From: Acidobacteria bacterium AB60
GTDB taxonomy: Bacteria > Acidobacteriota > Terriglobia > Terriglobales > Acidobacteriaceae
NCBI GenBank assembly: GCA_008682415.1
Contig: VANK01000006.1
Location: 124,001-188,000, forward strand
Reading direction: 5' to 3'
DNA length: 64,000 bases
Part shown: positions 29,584 through 37,769 of the stretch, piece after piece
How the letters are laid out: every line of letters starts with the position of its first letter
Position numbering within the stretch: the first letter of the stretch is position 1
Translations under genes and position numbers: made by a program
Notes under the pieces: generated by a model
What the model saw: only the letters and a program-made list of their open reading frames with translations
What the model was told of the DNA's origin: nothing
Database searches by the model: none

Positions 29584-29599
29584 AAGTAATCGATTACTT
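29584..29599. promoter_or_regulatory. Perfect 16-bp palindrome, operator-like
   Basis: AAGTAATCGATTACTT is a perfect palindrome with a central CG, in the style of LacI-family operators. It lies 60 bp after the CRTAC1 stop and about 530 bp upstream of the TonB receptor, next to a TTGACG. Confidence 0.45.
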
Positions 29600-29677
29600 G
29601 ACGAAAATATGCGGGTTAGCGGCGAAATCCGCAAGTAAAGGGATTTGCCAGCCTGAAACATACCTTTTGGTTTCGAA

Positions 29678-29707
29678 TTGACAACAGTTGCATTAGAGGT
29701 TGAGAAT
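29678..29707 (+). promoter_or_regulatory. Possible promoter of the TonB receptor
   Basis: TTGACA is followed after 18 bp by GAGAAT. The -35 is perfect and the -10 weak. It would give a leader of about 415 nt before the receptor start. Confidence 0.3.
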
Positions 29708-30129
29708 TCTCGCCGATTCCGGATTCCGGGTTCGCACGCCCGGAATGCGGAGCCCGCGCGGCTCCTGTCTTCGCACGCACGAGACAGCCTAGAGACCGAG
29801 CGCGGGGAGCCCCGCAAGGGTTCCCAAGCAGCCTTCCCCGGGGTGCAGCAAGAGCGCCTTCCCCGATTTCCCCGTGGCTGAACGAAGCGCAGAAATCCTT
29901 CTGCTTACGGAACTTAGTATCTGGCTGGTCGCGTTGGAAGCGAACTGGCCGCAACCCGTAATGCTGCACGGAGGGATCTGGCCGGGGGCGAACGCGAGCC
30001 TCCGGGCACATTGTTGAGCTTTTCAACGGACGAAACGCGACAGACAAGGGCCCACCGGGAATGGGACGGAGCAGAGGTCGGGCAACCGATCCGCGGGGGT
30101 CCTAGAAAGCGTTTTCTCAGGAGGCACAA

Positions 30130-33100
30130 ATGATGCAGGAGTATCAAGCCGAATCTTGCCGCTCACTCGCGAGAAATCGCAGCGGGGATATGAGAGAAGG
30201 CGGCCGGAGGCCAAGAGGGCCGGCGGCGCTTCTTACGGCGCTGGCAGTGCTGGTGATGCTGTTCTCCACCAATGCGTGGGGTCAGGACAATGCGACGATC
30301 ACCGGAACCATCGCGGACACTTCGGGCGCGCTGGTAACAAACGCGCAGGTGAGCCTCACGAACTCCGCGACCAATCAAACGCGCGAGACGACCAGCAACA
30401 CGGCGGGAGCCTATCGGCTGGCCAACGTGGGAATCGGCACCTACACGCTGACGGTGAATGCGCAGGGATTCCAAAAGTACACCAAGACCGGCATTGTGGT
30501 GAACGTAGCGCAGACGTTGGAGGAGAACGTTTCCCTCTCCGTGGGCAACCAGACGCAGACGGTGACGGTTGCGGCCGATGCGCTGCAGGTGCAGACCGAG
30601 ACCAGCGAGGTGAGCAACCTGATCAGCGGCCAGCAGGTGGAACAGCTGGCGACCAACGGACGCAACATCACGTCGCTGGCGGCTCTGGGCATGGGCGTCT
30701 CGAACAACCTGCCGCCGTTCGGGGGTGTCAACGCGCTGACCTCGGCGAACGGAATCAGCTTCAACGGAACGCGCACCACGCACAACATCTACATGATCGA
30801 TGGCGGCGAGCAGAACGATCGCGGGTGCGGGGGATGCTTCATGAATCTGCCCTCGCAGGATGCCATCGCCGAATTCCAGACGCTGGATAGCAACTACAGT
30901 CCGGACTACGGCGTGGGCTCGGGCGGCACGATCTTGATGGTGCTGAAGTCAGGGAGCCGCAACTACCACGGCGAGCTGTACGAATTCAACCGCAACACCG
31001 ACTACAACGCGAACTTCTACTTCAACAAGGCCAATGCGACGCCGAAGCCGCGCCCCAAGTTCCAGTTGAATGAGCCGGGCGGGAACATCGGCGGTCCGCT
31101 GTGGATACCGCACGTCTACAACGAGAGCAAATCGCGGACGTTCTTCTTCTGGAACGAGGAGTGGCGCCGCCTGATCCAGGGCAGCGCGCCCTCGCCGAAG
31201 AATGCGATCCTGGCCAGCAACTTCCCGACGGCGGGAGCAGACCTGAACTACACGTCGCCGGGCGCGGCGCCGATTGTTCCCTGCAACCCGGATGCGAACA
31301 AAAACTGCCAGATCGATCCGGCCAAGCAGGCGATCTACACGCAGGACGGCCTGACCCCCGGAGCGCCCTTCCCCAAGAACGCGGATGGCACCTACCGGAT
31401 TCCGGCGAACCTGATCGACCCGAACTCGGTTCTGCTGCTGAACGCCGGAACGTTTCCCAAGCCGAACTACAACAATGGCACGCAGTACATTGCGTCGATT
31501 CCGCAGCCCACGAACGTTCGCGAAGACATTGTGCGCATCGACCATGCGATCAACAGCAAGTTCCAGCTGATGGGCCACTACCTGCACGACACGCTGGCGC
31601 AGAACTACTTCCCTCCCCTGTGGGGCGACAGCACGTATCCCACGGTGGGCACAGCGATGAACAACCCGTCGTACTCGGCGGTGATCAAGCTGACGCAGAC
31701 CTACACGCCGAACCTGCTGAACGAGACGGCGTTCCTGTACAGCGGAAACAAGATCACGCTCACGCCGGTGAACGGACCCGGAGGCACGTTTACGCAACCG
31801 AGCGGCTGGTCGGCGACAAGCTTCTTCCCGGTGGCGAACAACCTGATGCATCGCCTGCCGGAGATTCAGCTGCAGAACTACCAAGGCGGGCTGACGTGGA
31901 GCCCCAGCTACTATCCCTGGAAGAACGGGTACGAGGGATTTGACTACCGCGACGACGTCTCGTGGACCCACGGCCATCACCAGTTCAAGTTCGGCTTCGG
32001 CTGGCTGCACGATTACAAGAACCAGCAGTTGCAGTACAACACGAACGGCATCGTGACCTTCAACAACAGTTCCTTCACGAAGGACCCCTATGTGAACTTC
32101 CTGCTGGGAGAGGCATCCAGCTATTCGCAGCTGGAGTTCCTGGCGGGCAAGCACTGGGTCAACAACAACTACAGTTTCTACGGAAACGACAACTGGCACG
32201 TATCGCCGCGCCTGACCCTGAATCTAGGTCTGCGCTACGACGGCTTGCCGCACGCGTACGAGCGCTACAACAAGTTCGCCAACTTTGTTCCGGCGGACTA
32301 CAACTACTCTCTCGGGAATCCCGTGTTGGGGAACGGCACCCTGGATCCGGCGACGCTGTCAACTTTCAGCCAGACAGGCAGCGAGCAGTTCTACCTGAAC
32401 GGCATTCGCGAGGCTGGAGTAAACGGGTTCCCGCGCGGAAACGTGCACGACCACTTCGATACCCTGCAACCGCGCGTGGGCTTCGCGCTGGACCTGGCTG
32501 GAAACGGCAAGACGGTGTTGCGCGGCGGCTATGGAATGTTCTTCGAACGCGTGCAGGGCAACGACGTGTACAACGCCGCTCTGAATCCGCCGTTCGCGTA
32601 CATTCCTTCCGCCAACAACGTGTACTTCTCCAACCCGAATCAAAGCGCGCTGACGGGAGCCCAGACGTTGAATCATTTCCCGTCGAACCTGACCAACATC
32701 AAGTACAACTATCCGGCTCCGGGAACGGCTGACTGGAGCTTTGGCTTGCAACGCGAGCTGGCGCATTCGGTGATCGGCGTGGTGCAGTATGTGGGCTCCG
32801 CCGGATGGGATCAGAACGACGATCGCCAGATCAACACGCTGCCGCTGGGGGACATCACGCACCGGCAGGGGGTGGCGACGGGCGGCCTGAATCCGAACGC
32901 GTACCGCATCTTCCCGGGGTTTGCCGCGATCAACCAGGAGGAGAACGAAACCAACTTCAACTACCACTCGCTGCAGGCAGGCGTGCGCATGGACAACCGG
33001 CATGGACTGACGACGCAGGTGGCGTACACCTGGTCGCACAACATCTCGGTGGTGAGCAACGACCTGAACGGTCTTTCAAACCCATTCAACGCGCGGTACG

Positions 33101-33675
33101 ATCGCGGCTCCGACACGGGCTTCGACCGGCGGCACATTCTGAACGTGAGTTACATTTATGCGCTGCCGTTCTTCAAGGCGCCCGACTCGAACACGGCGGG
33201 GCGCCTGATTCTGGGAGGGTGGTCGGTCTCCGGCATCACGACGGCGGAGAGCGGCACCCCGGTGGCGATCACCTACGGCGGGCCGGATGTGCTGGGCCTG
33301 ACCGCAGGCACCAATCGCCCCAACCTGGTGTCGAAGGTGTCGTATCCGAAGACGGTGAAGGCATGGTTCAGCACCAGTTCGTTTGGAGATCCGGTAGCCC
33401 CGTGGGTTGGAGGCCCCAACCAGGGCTTCGGAAACGCCGGGAAGGATGCGGTGATCGGACCGGGCATCTTCAACTGGAATCTCTCACTGTTCAAGAACAT
33501 CCCGCTGGGAACGGCTGAAGGACCGCATATCGAGCTGCGGTTCGAGTCATACAACACGTTCAACCACTTTGACCCGCAAGGCCTGTCGACGAACAACCAC
33601 GCGTCGAACTTCGGGCAGGTGACCGGCGAGTATGGGCCGCGCACCTTGCAGCTTGGAGGTCAGTTCAAGTTTTAA
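30130..33675 (+). CDS. Oar-like TonB-dependent receptor, 1181 aa
   Basis: An outer-membrane receptor with signal peptide (AALLTALAVLVMLFSTNAWG), an N-terminal carboxypeptidase-regulatory-like beta domain (about 55-135; ATITGTIADTSGALVTNAQV, TYTLTVNAQGFQKY), a plug region (VSNLISGQQVEQLATNGRNI) and a long 22-strand-type barrel ending in a terminal aromatic (LGGQFKF). It resembles the Oar-like receptors expanded in Acidobacteria, believed to import glycans or other large nutrients with TonB energy. AGGAGG precedes the double ATG. It is followed by a terminator at 33691, a TPR protein and sugar-related genes. Confidence 0.93.
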   Translation: MMQEYQAESCRSLARNRSGDMREGGRRPRGPAALLTALAVLVMLFSTNAWGQDNATITGTIADTSGALVTNAQVSLTNSATNQTRETTSNTAGAYRLANVGIGTYTLTVNAQGFQKYTKTGIVVNVAQTLEENVSLSVGNQTQTVTVAADALQVQTETSEVSNLISGQQVEQLATNGRNITSLAALGMGVSNNLPPFGGVNALTSANGISFNGTRTTHNIYMIDGGEQNDRGCGGCFMNLPSQDAIAEFQTLDSNYSPDYGVGSGGTILMVLKSGSRNYHGELYEFNRNTDYNANFYFNKANATPKPRPKFQLNEPGGNIGGPLWIPHVYNESKSRTFFFWNEEWRRLIQGSAPSPKNAILASNFPTAGADLNYTSPGAAPIVPCNPDANKNCQIDPAKQAIYTQDGLTPGAPFPKNADGTYRIPANLIDPNSVLLLNAGTFPKPNYNNGTQYIASIPQPTNVREDIVRIDHAINSKFQLMGHYLHDTLAQNYFPPLWGDSTYPTVGTAMNNPSYSAVIKLTQTYTPNLLNETAFLYSGNKITLTPVNGPGGTFTQPSGWSATSFFPVANNLMHRLPEIQLQNYQGGLTWSPSYYPWKNGYEGFDYRDDVSWTHGHHQFKFGFGWLHDYKNQQLQYNTNGIVTFNNSSFTKDPYVNFLLGEASSYSQLEFLAGKHWVNNNYSFYGNDNWHVSPRLTLNLGLRYDGLPHAYERYNKFANFVPADYNYSLGNPVLGNGTLDPATLSTFSQTGSEQFYLNGIREAGVNGFPRGNVHDHFDTLQPRVGFALDLAGNGKTVLRGGYGMFFERVQGNDVYNAALNPPFAYIPSANNVYFSNPNQSALTGAQTLNHFPSNLTNIKYNYPAPGTADWSFGLQRELAHSVIGVVQYVGSAGWDQNDDRQINTLPLGDITHRQGVATGGLNPNAYRIFPGFAAINQEENETNFNYHSLQAGVRMDNRHGLTTQVAYTWSHNISVVSNDLNGLSNPFNARYDRGSDTGFDRRHILNVSYIYALPFFKAPDSNTAGRLILGGWSVSGITTAESGTPVAITYGGPDVLGLTAGTNRPNLVSKVSYPKTVKAWFSTSSFGDPVAPWVGGPNQGFGNAGKDAVIGPGIFNWNLSLFKNIPLGTAEGPHIELRFESYNTFNHFDPQGLSTNNHASNFGQVTGEYGPRTLQLGGQFKF

Positions 33676-33690
33676 ACAAGCAAGAAGCCT

Positions 33691-33726
33691 GGGCGCGGCA
33701 GCGTGCGACAGCCGCGCTCTTTTTTT
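33691..33726 (+). terminator. Terminator after the TonB receptor
   Basis: GCGCGGC and GCCGCGC pair around an 11-base loop and are followed by a run of eight T. It ends the receptor transcript about 16 bp after its stop codon. Confidence 0.75.
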
Positions 33727-33785
33727 GCGTGGGGCGGGCTTGCCCGGCGCAATGGAGAAGGGCGAGAATTCTGGCGGAGAGTTCC

Positions 33786-35000
33786 TTGAGGTTTTTTCGA
33801 TATTCGCAGCGATGGTGTTCCGTGGTTTTGATGACGGCGGCGCTTGAGTGCGCGGGGCAGGCCACGGCGACGGTGAAGAGCGAAAGCGACCGTGCGTTCG
33901 CGCTGGAGCAGGAGGGCAAACTCGCGGAGTCAGAGGCGGCGTGGCGCGCAGTGCTAAAGGTGAGCCCCGCAGACGCGGAGGCATACGCGCACCTGGGACT
34001 GCTGGAGGCGCGGCAGGAGCATTACGGCGAGGCAGCGCCGCTGTATCGCAAGGCGCTGGCGATCAACCCGGCGATGCCGGGACTGCGGATGAATCTGGGG
34101 CTGGCTCTGTTCAAGAGCGGCGCGTTCAAGGAGGCGATTGCGGTCTTCACGCCGCTGCTGAAGAGCGCACCGCCGGACTCGCCGGAGACGCAACGCGTGA
34201 CCGCGCTGCTGGGGCTGGCGAGTTATGGAACCGGAGACTACGCGGAGGCGGCGCGCTATCTCAAGACAGCGGCGGCGGCGGATCCGCAGAACCTGCAGTT
34301 CCGGCTGGTGCTGGCGCACAGCTGCCTGGCGTCGCGGCAGTTTCAATGCGTGCTGGACACGTATCACGAGATTCTGACGCTGAATGCGGAGTCGGCAGAG
34401 GCGGACATGCTGGCGGGCGAGGCGCTGGACGAGATGCACAACACGGGCGGGGCGATCGAGCAGTTTCGCGCGGCGGCGAAGGCCGATCCGAAGGAGCCGA
34501 ATGTGCACTTCGGGCTGGGGTATCTGCTGTGGACGCAGAACCAGTTTGAGGAGGCCGCACGGGAGTTCGAGGCGGAGCTTGCGAACGTGCCGGATCATGC
34601 GCAGGCGCTGGCGTTTCTGGCCGATGCGAAGATGCAGACCAATCGTACGGAGGAGGCGCGTCCGCTGCTGGAGCGCGCGGTGAAGATCGATCCGCGGATC
34701 GGGCGGGCGCATCTGGATCTGGGGATCCTGGATGGCAACGAGGGGCACAACGCGGAGGCGCTGCGGGAGCTGAAGGAGGCGGCGCGGTTGATGCCGGGGG
34801 ATGCGAATCCGCACTGGCGCATGGCACGGCTGTATCAGGCGATGGGGAACAAGGCAGAGGCCAATGTGGAGTTCGCGAAGACGCGCAGCCTTCACCAGGC
34901 GGAGAACGAGACGATTATGAAGAAGCTGAAGGCGGCGCAGGAGCGAGGGCGTCCTGCGGGAGACGCGGATGTGCCGCTGGGAGGGACGTCGCCGAAGTGA
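33786..35000 (+). CDS. Secreted TPR protein, 404 aa
   Basis: I place the start at the TTG at 33786 (GGAGAG upstream), because an earlier GTG frame start at 33729 lies inside the terminator. The first residues then form a signal peptide (basic FRYSQR, then WCSVVLMTAALECAG). The rest is about nine or ten TPR units, for example AEAYAHLGLLEARQEHYGEA and ALAFLADAKMQTNRTEEARP. TPR scaffolds bind other proteins. Next to an Oar-like receptor it may act in the periplasm in nutrient uptake or sensing. Confidence 0.8.
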   Translation: MRFFRYSQRWCSVVLMTAALECAGQATATVKSESDRAFALEQEGKLAESEAAWRAVLKVSPADAEAYAHLGLLEARQEHYGEAAPLYRKALAINPAMPGLRMNLGLALFKSGAFKEAIAVFTPLLKSAPPDSPETQRVTALLGLASYGTGDYAEAARYLKTAAAADPQNLQFRLVLAHSCLASRQFQCVLDTYHEILTLNAESAEADMLAGEALDEMHNTGGAIEQFRAAAKADPKEPNVHFGLGYLLWTQNQFEEAAREFEAELANVPDHAQALAFLADAKMQTNRTEEARPLLERAVKIDPRIGRAHLDLGILDGNEGHNAEALRELKEAARLMPGDANPHWRMARLYQAMGNKAEANVEFAKTRSLHQAENETIMKKLKAAQERGRPAGDADVPLGGTSPK

Positions 35001-35066
35001 CGGGACGGGACGATTGTGTGGGAGACGTATGATTCCAGGCAGCGGGAAACGAGAGGTCACGACACC

Positions 35067-36416
35067 ATGAATCAGCAGAATCGCAGGGATTTTTTGAAGG
35101 GGAGCGGCGCGGTGCTGGCTGCGTCGTCTGTGAGTTGGAGCGCGTCGAGTTATGCGTCCATTCTGGGTTCGAACGACCGGGTGCGGGTGGGGGTGGTGGG
35201 GTGCGGGGACCGGATGAAGAGCGCGCTGATCCCGTCGTTTATGCAGCATGCGAAGGAGCTGAACTTTGAGTTTGCGGCGATCTCGGACTTGTGGAATAGC
35301 CGGCGCGACGAGGGCATTGCGTATATCGAGAAGCTGGGCGGGGCGCGGGTGGAGGCGGTCCGCAACAACGACGAATTGTATGCGCGTAAAGACGTGGATG
35401 CAGTGCTGATTGCGACGGCGGATTTTCAGCATGCGCTGCACGGCGTGGAGGCGGTGGAGGCGGGCCGCGATGCGTACGTGGAAAAGCCGACGGCACATAC
35501 GATGCAGGATGCGCGGAAGTTTCTGGCGGCGGTGAAGAAGACGGGAAAGATTGTGCAGATTGGGACACAGCGCCGCAGCACGCCGAGTTATCAGAAGGCA
35601 GCGGAGTATATCCAGTCAGGGAAGTTCGGCGAGATTGTGATGGTGGAGATGACGTGGAACGTGAACCAGCCGGGGCGCTGGCGGCGTCCGAATGTGGTTC
35701 CGCTGCTGAAGGAGGAGGATACGGACTGGAAGCGGTTCCTGCTGGATCGGCCGTATGAGGCGTTCGATGCGCGGAAGTATTTGGAGTTCCGGCTGTTCTG
35801 GCCGTACTCCTCGGGGATTCCGGATCAGTGGCTGGTTCACCAGATCGACACGGTGCACTGGTTCACGGGCTTGCCGCATCCGCGCAGCGTGGTGGCGAAC
35901 GGCGGAATTTATCTGTGGAAGGATGGGCGCAAGAACTGGGACACGATGACCGCGGTCTTCGACTATGGGCCGCTCGATGATTTGAGCAAGGGGTTCCAGG
36001 TGCAGTACACGTCGCGCTTTACGAACTCGGCGGGCGGGGTGAAGGAGCTGTACTACTCGAACGGCGGGATGATCGACATGGACAAGCAGACGGTGACGCC
36101 GACGGGAGGGTTGACGGCGCGCGCGGGGGCGGAGATGAATATGCAGGCCAATCTGCTGCCGAGCTTCTCGCTGGTGGAGCATGCGGAGGCGACGTCGACG
36201 GCGGCGGACACGGGAGCGGATCCGCAGACGTCGGCGAACATGCGCAACTGGATGGAGTGTGTGCGGTCGCGGAAGACGCCCAATGCGCCGATCGAGGCGG
36301 GGTACAGCCATTCGATCGCGCTGTGCATGACGGTGGCGGCGATCCAGACGGGCGAGAAGGTGACCTTCGACGACAAGACTCAGCAGGTGTGCGCCGGGGG
36401 CAGGACGTATGCGTAG
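35067..36416 (+). CDS. Tat-exported Gfo/Idh/MocA oxidoreductase, 449 aa
   Basis: The ATG at 35067 begins a twin-arginine signal (NRRDFLKGSGAVLAASSVSW). The Rossmann motif is VRVGVVGCGDR near residue 40, and the catalytic-region signature is VEKPTAHTMQDARKF. The family oxidises, reduces or rearranges sugars and cyclitols with NAD(P). The Tat signal means it is folded with its cofactor before export to the periplasm. The stop overlaps the DUF6807 gene by 8 bp. Together they are probably used on carbohydrate taken up by the neighbouring receptor; substrate unknown. Confidence 0.9.
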   Translation: MNQQNRRDFLKGSGAVLAASSVSWSASSYASILGSNDRVRVGVVGCGDRMKSALIPSFMQHAKELNFEFAAISDLWNSRRDEGIAYIEKLGGARVEAVRNNDELYARKDVDAVLIATADFQHALHGVEAVEAGRDAYVEKPTAHTMQDARKFLAAVKKTGKIVQIGTQRRSTPSYQKAAEYIQSGKFGEIVMVEMTWNVNQPGRWRRPNVVPLLKEEDTDWKRFLLDRPYEAFDARKYLEFRLFWPYSSGIPDQWLVHQIDTVHWFTGLPHPRSVVANGGIYLWKDGRKNWDTMTAVFDYGPLDDLSKGFQVQYTSRFTNSAGGVKELYYSNGGMIDMDKQTVTPTGGLTARAGAEMNMQANLLPSFSLVEHAEATSTAADTGADPQTSANMRNWMECVRSRKTPNAPIEAGYSHSIALCMTVAAIQTGEKVTFDDKTQQVCAGGRTYA

Positions 36417-37455
36417 GGCGGTGTGGATGGCGGGCGCGGCAATGATGCTGCTGACGGCGATCGGGCTGAAGGCGGAGCGGGGCGAAGGCGTGACGGTGGT
36501 GGCCCACGAGGCGGAGCGCAGGGTGGATGTCACCGTTGACGGGAAGCCGTTCACGTCGTTTATCTGGCCGACCACGCTGAAGAAGCCGACGCTGTTTCCA
36601 CTGATTACGGATGAGGGGACCACGGTTACGCGCGGGTATCCGCTGGAGCCGCGGCCGGGGGAACGGGTGGATCATCCGCATCATGCGGGGCTGTGGTTCA
36701 ACTACGGGAATGTGAACGGGTTTGATTTCTGGAACAACTCAGATGCGATCAAGCCCGAAGACCGGCCGAAGATGGGCGATGTGGTCTTCAACAAGATTTT
36801 GTCGGCGCAGAGCGGGCAGAATCAGGGCAAGCTCGAAGTGGCGTCCACATGGATTACGGGCGAGGGGCGGCCGATTCTCGAGCAGACGACGCGGTATGTG
36901 TTCTCGGGGCACGATCATCAGCGGACCATCGATCTGATCATCACGCTGAGGGCTCTCGATCGGGCTGTGTTTCGCGATGACAAGGAGGGGCTGCTGGGGA
37001 TGCGTGTGGCGCGCTGGCTGGAGTCGCCCAACGAAAAGGGCGGCAGCTTTACCGATGCGAGCGGAAGGGTCACCAAGGTGGAGGGCGGCGCGAACGGCGA
37101 GGCCACCGGAGTGTATCGGACCAGCGAGGGTGTTCGGGGCGACGCCGCGTGGGGAACCAGAGGCCGCTGGTGCGCGCTCACAGGCCATACAGGCGATCGC
37201 ACGGTTACGATTGCCATCTTCGACCATCCGGAGAATCCGGGGTATCCCACCTACTGGCATGCGCGAGGATATGGGCTGTTCGCAGCGAATCCGCTGGGCA
37301 AAAGCATCTTCGACCCCAAGCAGACGGCTTTCAACTACACGCTCGAGAAGGGCTCGTCGGCGACCTTCCGTTATCGCGTGGCGGTGTATTCGTCTGCCGA
37401 AGAGGCGAGCGATTTGAATCGCGAGGCGGATGCCTTTGCAAAGTCCTACAAATGA
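36409..37455 (+). CDS. DUF6807 (PmoA-named) family protein, 348 aa
   Basis: Signal-peptide-like start (AVWMAGAAMMLLTAIGLKAE), then a beta-sandwich region with conserved His in RVDHPHHAGLWFNYGNVNGF, and later HARGYGLFAANPLG and YTLEKGSSATFRYRV. Databases often call such proteins 'PmoA', though they have nothing to do with particulate methane mono-oxygenase. Function is unknown, but members sit beside Gfo/Idh/MocA genes and are thought to act on carbohydrates. The 8-bp overlap with the upstream oxidoreductase shows they are co-expressed. Confidence 0.85.
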   Translation: MRRAVWMAGAAMMLLTAIGLKAERGEGVTVVAHEAERRVDVTVDGKPFTSFIWPTTLKKPTLFPLITDEGTTVTRGYPLEPRPGERVDHPHHAGLWFNYGNVNGFDFWNNSDAIKPEDRPKMGDVVFNKILSAQSGQNQGKLEVASTWITGEGRPILEQTTRYVFSGHDHQRTIDLIITLRALDRAVFRDDKEGLLGMRVARWLESPNEKGGSFTDASGRVTKVEGGANGEATGVYRTSEGVRGDAAWGTRGRWCALTGHTGDRTVTIAIFDHPENPGYPTYWHARGYGLFAANPLGKSIFDPKQTAFNYTLEKGSSATFRYRVAVYSSAEEASDLNREADAFAKSYK

Positions 37456-37769
37456 CGGCGGAGTCATTCTCTCTCGTGAGCCGGAACGCAGAGACGCGCG
37501 CAAGATGAATCCGCTCTTACTGGTTTTGAGATAGCGAAAAGAGCGTGCACCCTGGTTCCATGCGGCGCGAATGTTGGTGTGATACATTTTGGACTCGACG
37601 GATCAGTTGAGGCCGGAGTCGCAGCGTAGAACAAGAGATCGTCGGAACAGGCGTTTGCTCGCCCTTTAATTACAGCAGAACTGGGAAACTCCCGGACCGC
37701 ACCCCTAGTCATCCTCTCGATGCCCGCACTCCTCTTCAGGATTCGCATTTCCAGATCTCAAGGATTTCC
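37456..37769. other. Intergenic leader without a gene
   Basis: A 314-bp gap with no gene. A minus-strand open frame (37464-37748) has no ribosome-binding site and no family resemblance. Probably holds the promoter of the following secreted protein; I cannot place it. Confidence 0.4.

Larger units (their letters stand above)
29532..30129. other. 600-bp leader region of the TonB receptor
   Basis: No gene is apparent. It holds a perfect 16-bp palindrome at 29584, a TTGACA/GAGAAT pair at 29678-29707 and, at the end, AGGAGG before the receptor start. The remaining 400 bp, up to the start, would be a long 5' leader with no riboswitch fold that I recognise. Confidence 0.45.

Noticed and set aside
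36409-37455. Particulate methane mono-oxygenase subunit PmoA
   Set aside because: The name is attached to this family in databases, but the sequence is a soluble, probably secreted DUF6807 protein, not a membrane copper enzyme.
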